Below are positions 19,144-28,441 of a DNA stretch of 64,000 bases, one piece after another (position 1 is the first letter of the stretch; each line of letters begins with the position of its first letter). The notes beneath the pieces were generated by a model that did no database searches, was not told the origin of the DNA, and was given only the letters and a program-made list of their open reading frames with translations. This stretch comes from Candidatus Jettenia caeni. Its GTDB lineage: Bacteria; Planctomycetota; Brocadiia; Brocadiales; Brocadiaceae. The translations under genes were made by a program, and so were the position numbers. Location: assembly GCA_000296795.1 (NCBI GenBank), contig BAFH01000003.1, positions 1,054,401-1,118,400 on the forward strand. The letters are read 5' to 3'.

Positions 19144-21255
19144 ATGCCGTATTGTAAAGTAGAACGATTGATCGGCAAAAGAATACTTAGTATAGAAACA
19201 GGTAAAATTGCAAAGCAAGCAGACGGTGCTGCATTAATTCGATATGGAGACACGATAGTCTTAACTACAGTTGTCGCGGCAGGAGAGAATGAAGACGCCG
19301 ACTTTTTTCCTCTTATTGTTGATTATAGAGAAAAGACATATGCAGCTGGAAAATTTCCAGGTGGTTTTTTTAAGAGAGAGGGAAAACCTACCAACAAGGA
19401 AGTATTAACCATGCGGTTAATAGATCGACCCATCAGGCCGCTCTTCCCAGAAACATACCTCAATGAAGTACAGATTATGTCCATGGTTCTTTCTGCAGAT
19501 AAAGAAAACGATCCAGACATTTTTGCTATGATAGGTGCGTCTGCAGCTTTATCTATTTCAAGCATTCCATTTCACGGACCTACAGGATCCGTAAGAGTGG
19601 GTCTAGTGGATGGAGAGTTTGTTATTAATCCCACCCATTCTGAGCTGCTAATGAGCAGTATTGACCTCGTAGTCTCAGGAACAGAGGAGGCTGTTACGAT
19701 GGTTGAATCATCCAGTAAGGAGGTTCCTGAGGAACAGATGGTGGATGCTATCATGTTTGGGCATACATTTATTAAAGAAATTGTGCAGCTTCAAAAAGAA
19801 TTATTAAGCAAGTGTAGAAAAGAAAAACAACCCATCCCGCCTTTAAAAATAAATATGGCTCTTTTAGAAGAAATTAAAGGGAAGTATTACACCAGAATAT
19901 TAGAAAAGAATCAAACACCAGGAAAACAGGAGCGAAAGCTTGCTTTAAACGAGATATTAAATCAAATTATACATGAGTATTGTACCGATAGAGAAGACGC
20001 TCCTACAAAAAGAGAAATTAAGGCAATTTTTGAGAGAATAGAAACAGTTGTAGTTCGTGATCAAATCATAAGAGAAAACAAGAGGCCTGATGGACGAGGA
20101 GTAAAAGATATTCGTCCTATTACTTGTGAAATAGGGATATTACCAAGAACCCATGGTTCTGCTTTATTTACCAGAGGCGAGACCCAGGCTCTTGTTGTAA
20201 CCACTCTCGGTACGCCTACGGATGAACAAAAAGTAGACACGCTCGAGGATGAATATTCGAAAAAATTTATGTTGGATTATAATTTCCCTCCTTTCTGTGT
20301 AGGTGAGGTAAAACCATTACGTGGGCCAGGCAGGCGTGAAATCGGGCATGGAGCATTAGCTGAACGTGCTTTAGAGGCGGTGCTGCCCCCGCCAAATAAG
20401 TTTCCCTATACCGTTCGGGTAGTTTCTGATATCACAGAGTCTAATGGTTCATCCTCAATGGCTACTGTATGTGGAGGGACCCTTTCTATGATGGATGCCG
20501 GTATTCCTATAATTGCACCGGTTGCTGGTATTGCTATGGGTTTGGTTAAAGAGGGGGATGATGTTCGTATCCTATCTGATATTTTAGGGACGGAAGACCA
20601 TTTGGGTGATATGGACTTTAAAGTTGCAGGGACGGAAAAAGGTGTTACTGCACTGCAAATGGATATAAAAATCTCTGGAATTACCCAAGAAGTTATGCAA
20701 AGCGCTTTAGCACAGGCAAAAGAAGGGCGACTTTTTATAATTAAGGAGCTTATAAAGGTTATTGAAAAACCAAGGGCAGATATCTCAGTATATGCACCGA
20801 AACTCGTTCATATCAAAATTAATCCTGAAAAAATTGGTATGGTGATTGGTCCTGGAGGTAAAAATATTAAAAAGATACAAGAGGAAACCAGTGCAAAAAT
20901 AGAGATCGAAGATGACGGTACCGTTATTATTTCCGCAGCCCTTACTGAATCAGCACAAAAAGCCAAGACATGGATTGAACGTATGACGGAAGAAGTCCAG
21001 GTTGGTAAAGTTTATACGGGAAAGGTTCTTTCGTTAAAAGAGTATGGAGCTTTTGTGGAAATTATCCCAGGGCATGATGGACTTGTGCATATTTCTGAGT
21101 TATCTGATAGTTATGTAGAGAAAGTCGAAGATGTTGTGCAGGTAGGCCAGGAGATTATGATAAAAGTAATTGGAATAGATGATCAGAAGAGAGTTAAATT
21201 GAGCAGAAAGGCTGCCCTCAAAGAAAAAGGTCAACCGGAACCCTCAAACGTGTAA
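19144..21255 (+). CDS. pnp: Polynucleotide phosphorylase
   Basis: 703 residues, normal length. Phosphorolytic 3'-5' exoribonuclease and core of the RNA degradosome. Domain order: first RNase PH core (about 1-140), alpha-helical linker (about 235-310), second catalytic RNase PH core (about 315-540) with 'LPRTHGSALFTRGETQALVV' and 'TESNGSSSMATVCGGTLSMMDAG', KH domain with 'VIGPGGKNIKKIQEE', and S1 domain with 'GKVLSLKEYGAFVEIIPGHDGLVHISEL'. ATG start after GGAGGTG. It is preceded by rpsO and presumably shares its promoter. Confidence 0.98.
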   Translation: MPYCKVERLIGKRILSIETGKIAKQADGAALIRYGDTIVLTTVVAAGENEDADFFPLIVDYREKTYAAGKFPGGFFKREGKPTNKEVLTMRLIDRPIRPLFPETYLNEVQIMSMVLSADKENDPDIFAMIGASAALSISSIPFHGPTGSVRVGLVDGEFVINPTHSELLMSSIDLVVSGTEEAVTMVESSSKEVPEEQMVDAIMFGHTFIKEIVQLQKELLSKCRKEKQPIPPLKINMALLEEIKGKYYTRILEKNQTPGKQERKLALNEILNQIIHEYCTDREDAPTKREIKAIFERIETVVVRDQIIRENKRPDGRGVKDIRPITCEIGILPRTHGSALFTRGETQALVVTTLGTPTDEQKVDTLEDEYSKKFMLDYNFPPFCVGEVKPLRGPGRREIGHGALAERALEAVLPPPNKFPYTVRVVSDITESNGSSSMATVCGGTLSMMDAGIPIIAPVAGIAMGLVKEGDDVRILSDILGTEDHLGDMDFKVAGTEKGVTALQMDIKISGITQEVMQSALAQAKEGRLFIIKELIKVIEKPRADISVYAPKLVHIKINPEKIGMVIGPGGKNIKKIQEETSAKIEIEDDGTVIISAALTESAQKAKTWIERMTEEVQVGKVYTGKVLSLKEYGAFVEIIPGHDGLVHISELSDSYVEKVEDVVQVGQEIMIKVIGIDDQKRVKLSRKAALKEKGQPEPSNV

Positions 21256-21445
21256 GATTTTCCTAGTTAAGGAATGTTTCAGTAGAATTAAGTCGACTAT
21301 GCAGGTGAATAAAGATTTAATTTTACCCATTATTAAATATCTTTTGATCTTATTAGGAGGATATAAGAGCGTAAAGGATAAAGAGAAGTGGATGCGATGT
21401 TTTAACTGTTTTAAGATGTATTTATTCAATTAGGAGAGCAATATA

Positions 21446-21652
21446 ATGGCAATAGGTAAAGTTAAATGGTTTGATGCGAAAAAGGGTTTTGGTTTTATTG
21501 AACAAGAGGGTGGTGGAGATGTTTTCGTTCACTATTCAAATATTACCGGTGACGGATTTAAAACATTGGAAGATGGCGAAAAAGTAGAGTTTGATATTGT
21601 CGAAGGGGCAAAAGGTTTACAAGCCCAAAAAGTAACTCGTATCGCTTCCTAA
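21446..21652 (+). CDS. cspA: Cold-shock domain protein
   Basis: 68 residues, a single CSD. RNP1 (KGFGFIEQ) and RNP2 (VFVHYSNI) RNA/ssDNA-binding motifs are intact, with '[11 protein letters not shown]' at the start. ATG start after AGGAGAG. An RNA chaperone. A 190 bp leader precedes it, long enough for a cold-responsive 5' UTR of the type known in cspA mRNAs, but no specific fold was identified. A terminator follows at 25 bp, so it is monocistronic. The symbol denotes family, not a strict orthologue. Confidence 0.95.
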   Translation: MAIGKVKWFDAKKGFGFIEQEGGGDVFVHYSNITGDGFKTLEDGEKVEFDIVEGAKGLQAQKVTRIAS

Positions 21653-21677
21653 AAATAATATATAAAAAGAACATACC

Positions 21678-21725
21678 TGAGCCAGGAAGAAAGCAAACAA
21701 ATTTTTTTCCTGGCTCATTCTTTTG
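21678..21725 (+). terminator. Rho-independent terminator of the cold-shock gene
   Basis: TGAGCCAGGAA pairs with TTCCTGGCTCA (11 bp), about 18 nt loop, followed by TTCTTTTG. GC-rich stem with T-rich tail, placed 25 bp after the stop codon. Confidence 0.8.
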
Positions 21726-21736
21726 ATTGAGAAAAT

Positions 21737-22528
21737 GTGATTCAATACTTAATTGGTGCAGCAGTATCTTTTATTATTCTTATTCCAGTCGCTCTTCTTT
21801 ATATACAAAGGGTTATTGATAAAACCAGAGAATTCGAGAAAAGGGCAACGGATTCAGAAAGATTGGCTTTTGTTGGCACGTTAGCGGGAGGACTTGCCCA
21901 TGAGATTAAAAACCCCTTAAGTACGCTCAATATTAACTTGCAACTTATGAAGGAAGATATACAAAGTATTATAGGAGAAAAGAGTGAAAGGGCATACCTA
22001 AAGATACAAATCTTACAAAAAGAGATACAACGCTTAGAGGAAATATTAAATGATTTTCTCAGATTTGCAAAAGGACAAAAACTAGAACTGGAGAGCCACG
22101 ATATTAATGAAGTTTTGGATGAGGTTATTGATTTTGTTACACCGGGGCTAAAACAGAAAAAAATATTACTGCTAAAAAGCTACGATGCATATCTTCCCAA
22201 ATGTCGTATAGATAATAATCTTATAAAACAGGCGATTTTAAATGTTATCATTAATGCAGAACAGGCGATGGAAAATGGTGGAAACCTTATGATTGGTACA
22301 TCCAAAGGTAAAAAATATATACAAATAGATATAACAGATACAGGCTCAGGTATTTCCAAAGGTATTCTTGATAAAATATTCCAAGTTTATTTTTCTACGA
22401 AAAAAACAGGTACCGGATTTGGACTTTCAACAACAAAGCGTATTATCGAAGAGCATGGAGGAACTATCTCAGTTCAAAGTGAAGAGGGTAAAGGAACCAA
22501 TTTCTCTATACGATTACCAATACCTTAG
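21737..22528 (+). CDS. Sensor histidine kinase, NtrB/ZraS-like, single helix
   Basis: 263 residues from a GTG start. One N-terminal transmembrane helix ('LIGAAVSFIILIPVALLYI') with almost no extracytoplasmic loop, then a HisKA dimerisation domain with phospho-accepting H55 in 'LAHEIKNPLSTLNIN', and a HATPase_c domain with N box 'ILNVIINAEQAMENGG', G1 'DTGSGIS' and G2 'GTGFGLSTTKRII'. Lack of a sensory domain suggests it senses membrane state, a partner protein, or a cytoplasmic signal near the helix. The response regulator starts about 10 bp downstream, so the pair is co-transcribed. Confidence 0.93.
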   Translation: MIQYLIGAAVSFIILIPVALLYIQRVIDKTREFEKRATDSERLAFVGTLAGGLAHEIKNPLSTLNINLQLMKEDIQSIIGEKSERAYLKIQILQKEIQRLEEILNDFLRFAKGQKLELESHDINEVLDEVIDFVTPGLKQKKILLLKSYDAYLPKCRIDNNLIKQAILNVIINAEQAMENGGNLMIGTSKGKKYIQIDITDTGSGISKGILDKIFQVYFSTKKTGTGFGLSTTKRIIEEHGGTISVQSEEGKGTNFSIRLPIP

Positions 22529-22540
22529 AGTTATTAAGTG

Positions 22541-23899
22541 ATGATAAATCATATCAATATCCTTGTTATTGATGATAAAGAAGAGCATGCAAATGCTACG
22601 GCCGAAGCGCTCCAGAAAGTGGGATATAAATGCCGTATTGCTACAAGTGGCGGAGAAGGATTAAAAATTATAGAAGCCGGGTATGTGGATATTGTAATTA
22701 CGGATTTAATTATGCACGATATTGATGGCCTGCAAATACTCAAGGCAACAAAAGAGAAATTACCGGAAGCTGAAGTTATTCTGATTACCGGTTATGGAAC
22801 AGTTGAAACCGCTGTAGATGCTATGCAGAAAGGGGCGGCTACATATCTTTTGAAGCCCATCAATATTAATCATTTGCGTGCAGAAGTTGCCAAGCTCATT
22901 GAAAAACAAGGGCTTGTAAGGAGTAATACAGAACTTCACAAACAACTTGATGAAAAGTTTGGATTATCAGGTATTATTGGCAATAGTTCAAAAATGCAAA
23001 AGGTGTTAAATACCGTTAAGCAAATTTCCGGAACAACAGCTACCGTATTAATAACTGGTGAAAGCGGTACCGGTAAAGAGCTTATTGCAAAAACCATTCA
23101 TAACAATAGTCCAAGGAAAAATAATTTACTTGTTATCTTAAATTCTGCGGCTATTCCGGAAAATCTCCTTGAGAGCGAACTCTTTGGACATGAGAAAGGT
23201 GCTTTTACGGGAGCCTTGTATCAGCGGAAGGGAAAATTCGAGCATGCGCATCGCGGCACATTATTTTTAGATGAGGTTGGTGATATGCCTCTCTCCACAC
23301 AGGTCAAACTGTTGCGGGTAATTGAAGATGGTATAATTACCCGCATTGGCAGCAACGAATCTCTTGAGGTGGATGTTCGTTTGATTGCGGCTACAAATCA
23401 GGATCTTGAAAAACTTATTAAAGAGGGAAAATTCAGAGAAGATCTTTACTTTAGATTGAATGTTGTCTCTATCAAATTACCGCCTCTCAGAGAGAGGGTT
23501 GAGGATATTCCACTCCTTATCGATGCGTTTCTCCGTGAATTTTCTCAGATACACGATAAAAAGATCTTGTGCATTTCTCCTGATGCAAGAAAAATTCTCT
23601 ATAAATATTCGTGGCCTGGAAATATACGGGAACTAAAAAATTGTATTGAAAGCATGGTTGTTGTAAGCACGAGAGACGTGTTAGATATAGAAACCATCCC
23701 GGATCATATATTACAGCGTAGCGATAAAGAGGCTACTTCGCTTAATTTTGTAGCAGGCATGACCGTAGAAGAAGCCGAAAGAGAGCTTATTAAAAATACC
23801 TTAGCCTCAGTAGGTGGAAATAGAGAAGAAGCATCGAAATTGCTGGGAATTGGTGAACGTACTCTTTATAGAAAGTTAGGTCGGTACGGTCTTAAATGA
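22541..23899 (+). CDS. NtrC-family sigma-54 response regulator
   Basis: About 452 residues; ATG at 22541 directly follows an alternative GTG. Three domains: receiver (1-120) with the phospho-acceptor Asp near residue 55 in 'DIVITDLIMHDIDG' and the Lys in 'YLLKPI'; AAA+ sigma-54 interaction domain with Walker A GESGTGKE and GAFTGA loop contacting sigma-54; and a C-terminal Fis-type helix-turn-helix ('GNREEASKLLGIGERTLYRKLGRYG'). It activates sigma-54 promoters when phosphorylated by the kinase encoded just upstream. Target genes are not evident here. Confidence 0.95.
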   Translation: MINHINILVIDDKEEHANATAEALQKVGYKCRIATSGGEGLKIIEAGYVDIVITDLIMHDIDGLQILKATKEKLPEAEVILITGYGTVETAVDAMQKGAATYLLKPININHLRAEVAKLIEKQGLVRSNTELHKQLDEKFGLSGIIGNSSKMQKVLNTVKQISGTTATVLITGESGTGKELIAKTIHNNSPRKNNLLVILNSAAIPENLLESELFGHEKGAFTGALYQRKGKFEHAHRGTLFLDEVGDMPLSTQVKLLRVIEDGIITRIGSNESLEVDVRLIAATNQDLEKLIKEGKFREDLYFRLNVVSIKLPPLRERVEDIPLLIDAFLREFSQIHDKKILCISPDARKILYKYSWPGNIRELKNCIESMVVVSTRDVLDIETIPDHILQRSDKEATSLNFVAGMTVEEAERELIKNTLASVGGNREEASKLLGIGERTLYRKLGRYGLK

Positions 23900-23905
23900 A
23901 AGATT

Positions 23906-24355
23906 ATGCATTATGCTTGGAGCAGTATAGCGCCAGTATTTTGTGCGGATGAATCAAATCAGAGAATTCCAATACGTATGCTAGAAATTAAATTATGCGC
24001 TAATTGTAAAAGAAGCTTATCCAAAAATGACATCGATTCAGGACATATCGAGTATCAGGAAAGTGGGAAATTGCTTTGTAAAGAGTGTTTTGCTATGAAA
24101 ACAAGAAGAGAGAAGGGATATGAGGAAAAAGATTTTATCATGGAGTCTCTATTAAATGAATTAAAAAATATTAATAGAGTCTTAACGTATGAGCCTGTTT
24201 CGTGGCTAAATATTCTGGCAGCCGTTATTCAGTGTTTTGTCTTCGGTTCTCTCATTTTTGCTTACCTTAATCGCAATGGGGATGTCCATGCGTATCTGTT
24301 GCTTGCCCTTGTCTTTCAAGTAATGGCATTAACTTTTTTTGTAATAAAAAAATAG
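23906..24355 (+). CDS. Zinc-ribbon membrane protein next to the NtrC pair
   Basis: 149 residues. Unrecognised family. It has a zinc-ribbon-like part 'CANCKRSLSKND' with a second CxxC, 'LCKECF' (four Cys in all, about residues 32-70), and two C-terminal transmembrane helices, 'WLNILAAVIQCFVFGSLIFAYL' and 'VHAYLLLALVFQVMALTFFVI'. It begins six bases after the response regulator ends, so it is probably part of the same operon and may anchor or modulate the single-helix kinase. Start codon may be an internal ATG (MLEIKLCANC) nearer the Cys motif. Confidence 0.7.
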   Translation: MHYAWSSIAPVFCADESNQRIPIRMLEIKLCANCKRSLSKNDIDSGHIEYQESGKLLCKECFAMKTRREKGYEEKDFIMESLLNELKNINRVLTYEPVSWLNILAAVIQCFVFGSLIFAYLNRNGDVHAYLLLALVFQVMALTFFVIKK

Positions 24356-24365
24356 AGGAAATTAC

Positions 24366-24393
24366 TTGACTATAGATATCTTATGATTATAAT
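24366..24393 (+). promoter_or_regulatory. Sigma-70-type promoter of the peroxiredoxin gene
   Basis: TTGACT, 16 bp, TATAAT; 60 bp upstream of the peroxiredoxin ATG. One of the best consensus matches in the window. Confidence 0.7.
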
Positions 24394-24452
24394 GTGTAAC
24401 TATAATTAATTAACAATAATTACATATTAAATTATTGAAAGGAGGCATAATA

Positions 24453-24974
24453 ATGAGTGTAAGAATTGGGCAAAATGCGCCTGAATTTACCTTGCAAGGT
24501 GTTATCGGAGATAAGTTTTGTGATGTAGGTTTGGATGAATATAAAGGGAAGTGGGTTGTTCTTTTCTTTTATCCACTAGATTTTACCTTTATATGTCCTA
24601 CAGAAATTACTGAATTCTCAAAACGTGATAGTGAGTTTAAAGCACTTAATGCACAAGTTCTAGGGGTAAGCGTTGACAGTGTATATTCTCACAAGGCATG
24701 GTTGAAAGACCTAGGAAACCTTAGTTATCCATTACTGAGTGATATTACAAAAGATATTTCCCGGAAGTATGGTGTCCTTCTTGAAGATAAAGGTATTGCC
24801 TTGCGGGGTACTTTTATTATTGATCCGGAGGGGAAACTAAGGTATCAATTAATTCACGATTTAGGTATTGGAAGAAGTGTTGAAGAAATACTCAGGGTCT
24901 TAAGAGCATTACAAACAGGAGAGCTTTGCCCGGTTGAATGGAAGCCTGGTAAAAAGACATTGGGTAAAGCATAG
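24453..24974 (+). CDS. Typical 2-Cys peroxiredoxin (AhpC/Prx1)
   Basis: 173 residues from the ATG at 24453, which follows AAAGGAGG; a longer frame would read through this ribosome site. Peroxidatic Cys48 in '[17 protein letters not shown]', resolving Cys159 in '[11 protein letters not shown]', and catalytic Thr/Arg context intact. Reduces H2O2 and organic peroxides using thioredoxin or AhpF. No reductase gene is adjacent. Strong own promoter and terminator make it a single-gene unit, likely highly expressed, which suits an oxygen-sensitive anaerobe. Confidence 0.96.
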   Translation: MSVRIGQNAPEFTLQGVIGDKFCDVGLDEYKGKWVVLFFYPLDFTFICPTEITEFSKRDSEFKALNAQVLGVSVDSVYSHKAWLKDLGNLSYPLLSDITKDISRKYGVLLEDKGIALRGTFIIDPEGKLRYQLIHDLGIGRSVEEILRVLRALQTGELCPVEWKPGKKTLGKA

Positions 24975-25020
24975 ATATAATCTTAAATAACGAAGGTATT
25001 CTTAGCTTAGCAGCAAACAC

Positions 25021-25064
25021 AATAAACTTCTCCTTGCAATGGGCGAGGAGAAGTTTATTTTTAT
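25021..25064 (+). terminator. Strong Rho-independent terminator after the peroxiredoxin gene
   Basis: A 14 bp perfect stem, AATAAACTTCTCCT / AGGAGAAGTTTATT, with an 11 nt loop and a TTTTTA tail. Convergent with the leftward TPR gene, for which it might also serve. Confidence 0.85.
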
Positions 25065-25114
25065 ATTGGTAGAATATGAATAGCGAGCAATTGCGCTATA
25101 CGGAATTCTGTCAT

Positions 25115-26281
25115 TTACTTACTCGCTTTCTTTAATCTCTCATATTGGGCAAAAGATTTTTTTGCCTCTTCTTTCAATCCTTTTTTCTCATAAAGAGTTC
25201 CAATGATGTTATGAATATCAATAGTAGTCGGATCGACCTCCAGTACTTTAGAATATTCATAAATAGCATTATCTAAGGCGCCTTTCTGTTCGTAGATACG
25301 TGCAAGCGCAAGGTGTAGGGTTGCATATTTTGGATTAACTTCAACGGCATGTTTTAAAATCATAATCGCATTATCCGACATGCCCTTCTCATTATATGCA
25401 ATCCCGAGACAGATATATGCCTTGAGATTATTCCTGTTTAAGGATATAGCATTTTCCCATTCTTCAATTGCTTCTTCATATTGTTTGTTATAATAAGAAA
25501 CGAGACCCATCTCAAAATACGTATCGGGTTTAAGTTCAAGATTCATTTCTTCAATATTTTTTAACTTATCTCTAAGGGTAATTAATCTCTTTAATACATC
25601 GGCTGTTAAAGAGTTATTTTTAGTTTCTGGAAGGATGAGTGATGGAATAAAAGCCTTCTTTCTTTCTAGCAAGAGCATATCTTCCAATATCTCTTTTTCT
25701 TCTTTGATAAATACTAGAGATTTTTCAAGAGTGGTTTTAAGATTAAAGTTTTTATCTTCAAGAATAGAAGCTCTTTGTTCCAGGGTTGTGATTTTCTTTT
25801 CAAATTCTTCTGTTGATATGCCTCCTTTTACTGAAGGTTCTTCTTTCATCTGCTGTTCCAGCTCTTTTATCAGGTTTTTATGTTCTTCTCGGGAAATATA
25901 GTTGTTCTTGTAAGAGTTTAGTTTATTCTCGTAATCATTGACTTTATCGTTGTAAATTGATTTGAGGATGTACTCATTGGTTAGTTTCTCTTCGTAAGCG
26001 GCTACTGAGTTCTCATAAATCTTCTTTTGTTTATCACGTATGAATTTCAAAGTATTAATTAATTCATCTTTTTCGGTAATGAGCTTATTATAGTAAGGCT
26101 TTTCCTTTAAAAGCCAATAACTTAGGAGAACAACTACTGAGATGGTAAACACAATTCCTAGTATGAAGGAAATTTGCTTATCAGTTTTGATAAACGATCT
26201 TTTGGGTGTATAGGAAATCGTTTGCGCTAAATTTTTAAGGTATTCAAAGTATTTGAGTAAATCTTTATATGTAAATTTCAT
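25115..26281 (-). CDS. Membrane-anchored coiled-coil TPR protein
   Basis: 388 residues. Order: short cytoplasmic N-terminus, one transmembrane helix ('FILGIVFTISVVVLLSYWLL', about 33-58), a long Glu/Lys-rich coiled coil (about 65-210), and three to four tetratricopeptide repeats ('YFEMGLVSYYNKQYEEAIEEWENAI', 'AYICLGIAYNEKGMSDNAIMILKHAV', 'LHLALARIYEQKGALDNAIYEYSKVL', 'IHNIIGTLYEKKGLKEEAKKSF'). A scaffold for protein complexes at a membrane; no enzymatic motif. ATG start. Separated by 34 bp from the next leftward gene upstream and may be co-transcribed with it. Confidence 0.85.
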   Translation of the reverse strand: MKFTYKDLLKYFEYLKNLAQTISYTPKRSFIKTDKQISFILGIVFTISVVVLLSYWLLKEKPYYNKLITEKDELINTLKFIRDKQKKIYENSVAAYEEKLTNEYILKSIYNDKVNDYENKLNSYKNNYISREEHKNLIKELEQQMKEEPSVKGGISTEEFEKKITTLEQRASILEDKNFNLKTTLEKSLVFIKEEKEILEDMLLLERKKAFIPSLILPETKNNSLTADVLKRLITLRDKLKNIEEMNLELKPDTYFEMGLVSYYNKQYEEAIEEWENAISLNRNNLKAYICLGIAYNEKGMSDNAIMILKHAVEVNPKYATLHLALARIYEQKGALDNAIYEYSKVLEVDPTTIDIHNIIGTLYEKKGLKEEAKKSFAQYERLKKASK

Positions 26282-26315
26282 ACGTATTTAAAATTAGATT
26301 TATTTGACTATATTA

Positions 26316-27335
26316 TTACTGGTTATGTGTCTTTTTTATGATAAGTTTATCAGCTTCTTCTTGACTCATCGGAGTAATTTCCAGGGTCTTTGCAGGGAGG
26401 TCTTTCTTTGCCTGTTTTACAGAAACCTTTACTCCTGATAAGAATTGTGATTTTCCATACCGGGCAGTAAGGCGTGCTGCTATCTGAATTTTTTCATCGG
26501 TGATCTCTCCGCGTACGAGGGCAAGAGGACCGGGCATATCAATTAAATTTAACAGGAGATCCGATTCCTGTGAAAGCGAATCGATTCTCGTATTGTCTTC
26601 ATCATTTCTGCCAACAATGATTTTTGTTTTTGAATCAAGCCTAAAGTGTCTCCCGACCTTTAACAAGTTAACATCATTAACCGTGGTATCGCAGGTATCG
26701 ATAGAATCTCTTATACGATGGGCAAATTCCGGGTCGGTCAGCAGGCATCCACCTGCCGAACAGGGATAATCTTTTATTTGAAATACATCTGCAAGCTGTA
26801 TTTGATCTTTTCTCGAACGGCCCCGAATTTGGAGCAACTGTCCCCTATCCACAATGCCTAATTTTTCAGGTATGGTAGGTTCCATGTGCTTGGCACACAA
26901 AGGCCTTAAGACAAGGCCCGTAAGGTTTGCCTCTTTATCGATAAGCCTCATGGCGTCTTTTCGTTGTGACATCGGTCTTTGCCCTAGTACTTCACCCGTA
27001 ATAATGAAATCAGCGCCGATCTCTCGCATATATTCTCCCGCAATGCGAAAGATATTAATCCGGCAATCTATGCAGGGGTTCATATTCTTCCCATATCCGT
27101 ATTTGGGTTTTTTTACTAATTCCAGAAATCGTTCGGTAGTATTGATAACCTTAATTGGTATTCCAAACTTTTCTGAAACCTTCACTGCCTCAAGCTTGCA
27201 GCTACCATGAGATGTACAACGACAAAATACAGTCACAAAATTCAGGGCGATTACCTCTATCCCTTGTTTCTGAATGACACGGATTGCAAGGGTACTATCT
27301 AAGCCTCCTGATAATAATGCTAAAGCCTTCGCCAA
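26316..27335 (-). CDS. PP-loop ATPase, ThiI/MnmA-like tRNA thiolation enzyme with NFACT-R-like C-terminus
   Basis: About 339 residues from a TTG at 27335, preferred because AAGGAG lies about 7 nt upstream and MAKALALLSGGLDS is the normal N-terminus; a GTG eight codons earlier would overlap that ribosome site. The PP-loop SGGLDSTLA activates a substrate by adenylation. Cys residues at 'FCRCTSHGSC', 'NPCIDCR' and 'CSAGGC' may carry sulfur or metal. The C-terminal 'TKIIVGRNDEDN' and 'MPGPLALVRGEI' recall the NFACT-R/DUF814-type RNA-binding segment. Such proteins are often named ThiI or thiouridylase, but exact tRNA position is unproven. Confidence 0.75.
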   Translation of the reverse strand: MAKALALLSGGLDSTLAIRVIQKQGIEVIALNFVTVFCRCTSHGSCKLEAVKVSEKFGIPIKVINTTERFLELVKKPKYGYGKNMNPCIDCRINIFRIAGEYMREIGADFIITGEVLGQRPMSQRKDAMRLIDKEANLTGLVLRPLCAKHMEPTIPEKLGIVDRGQLLQIRGRSRKDQIQLADVFQIKDYPCSAGGCLLTDPEFAHRIRDSIDTCDTTVNDVNLLKVGRHFRLDSKTKIIVGRNDEDNTRIDSLSQESDLLLNLIDMPGPLALVRGEITDEKIQIAARLTARYGKSQFLSGVKVSVKQAKKDLPAKTLEITPMSQEEADKLIIKKTHNQ

Positions 27336-27618
27336 ATCATTGCTCCTTACTATAAACACTGTCTCGGTTAATAATCCTTAAAACTATACATAAAAACTGA
27401 AGTTTAGCATATACCATATTGGAATGCAAGTAGCACATTATTTTTATGATTTATCTTGTTATGTATGATCCATCTTATGGTTCGGCGTTTAACCTAATTC
27501 TGGTACTTTTCAGATAGTCTCTAAAAGAAGTTTGACTGGGTAACTTTACCATGATAAACTATAAGTACTTTTATGAATAGCTTATAGCCCAATGTTTAGG
27601 ATGAAATCGGGAAGGGTT

Positions 27619-28422
27619 ATGATAAGAGAACCAGCAGTGGCAGGAAGTTTTTATAGCGGAGATGCGATTCAGTTAAAGAGAGATATTGAAGATTTTTCAA
27701 TTAAGGGTTGTGAGAAGCAACCTGTTTTAGGTATTATTTCTCCACATGCTGGATATATATACTCAGGACGCGTTGCAGGAAATCTTTATTCAAGAATTGA
27801 AATACCAAATACGGTAGTTATATTAGCGCCAAACCATACAGGTTATGGTGTACCATATTCCGTTTGGCCTGATGGATCATGGAATACACCACTTGGAAAT
27901 GTCAAGGTAGATGAGGAAGTGGTGGAAGAATTAGTGCAAGCCTCCGATCTTATTAAGAAAGACAAGGAGGCCCATTTTAGTGAGCATGCTGCCGAGGTGC
28001 AGATACCTTTTATTCAATACTTTAATCCTTCTGTTAAAATCGTTGTGATTGTTATATCTTCCGGGGACATAATAAATCTTAAAGATATTGGTAAGAACTT
28101 ATCACGGGTATTACAGAAATTACGTCCTGATGCCCTTGTTGTAGCTTCTTCCGATATGACGCATTACGAATCACAAACATCCGCCAATAGAAAAGACAAG
28201 ATTGCTATTCATGAGATATTGTCTCTTAACGAAAGTAACTTATACTATGAAGTATACAGTAAGCATATTACTATGTGCGGTATCTATCCTACAATTGCCA
28301 TGCTCGTATGTTCTAAGGATAGAGGGGCTAAAAATGCAGAATTAGTGCGTTATGAAACCAGTGGTGATATTACCGGTGATTATAATCAAGTTGTAGGTTA
28401 TGCAGGAATTATGATAAGTTAA
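27619..28422 (+). CDS. Memo-family protein (AmmeMemoRadiSam system protein B)
   Basis: About 267 residues from ATG 27619, whose MIREPAVAGSFYSG matches the family's N-terminus; two ATG codons up to nine codons upstream are possible. Memo proteins share a fold with class III extradiol dioxygenases: 'GIISPHAGYIYSGRVAG', 'ILAPNHTG', 'EHAAEVQIPFIQYF', 'SSDMTHYE' and 'CGIYPTIAMLV' contain the conserved His/Cys cavity residues. In bacteria it is usually coupled with an AMMECR1 protein and a radical SAM enzyme; neither is adjacent here. Role unknown. The formate dehydrogenase gene begins 20 bp later in the same direction. Confidence 0.92.
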   Translation: MIREPAVAGSFYSGDAIQLKRDIEDFSIKGCEKQPVLGIISPHAGYIYSGRVAGNLYSRIEIPNTVVILAPNHTGYGVPYSVWPDGSWNTPLGNVKVDEEVVEELVQASDLIKKDKEAHFSEHAAEVQIPFIQYFNPSVKIVVIVISSGDIINLKDIGKNLSRVLQKLRPDALVVASSDMTHYESQTSANRKDKIAIHEILSLNESNLYYEVYSKHITMCGIYPTIAMLVCSKDRGAKNAELVRYETSGDITGDYNQVVGYAGIMIS

Positions 28423-28441
28423 ATTAAGGAGAAAGATATTT

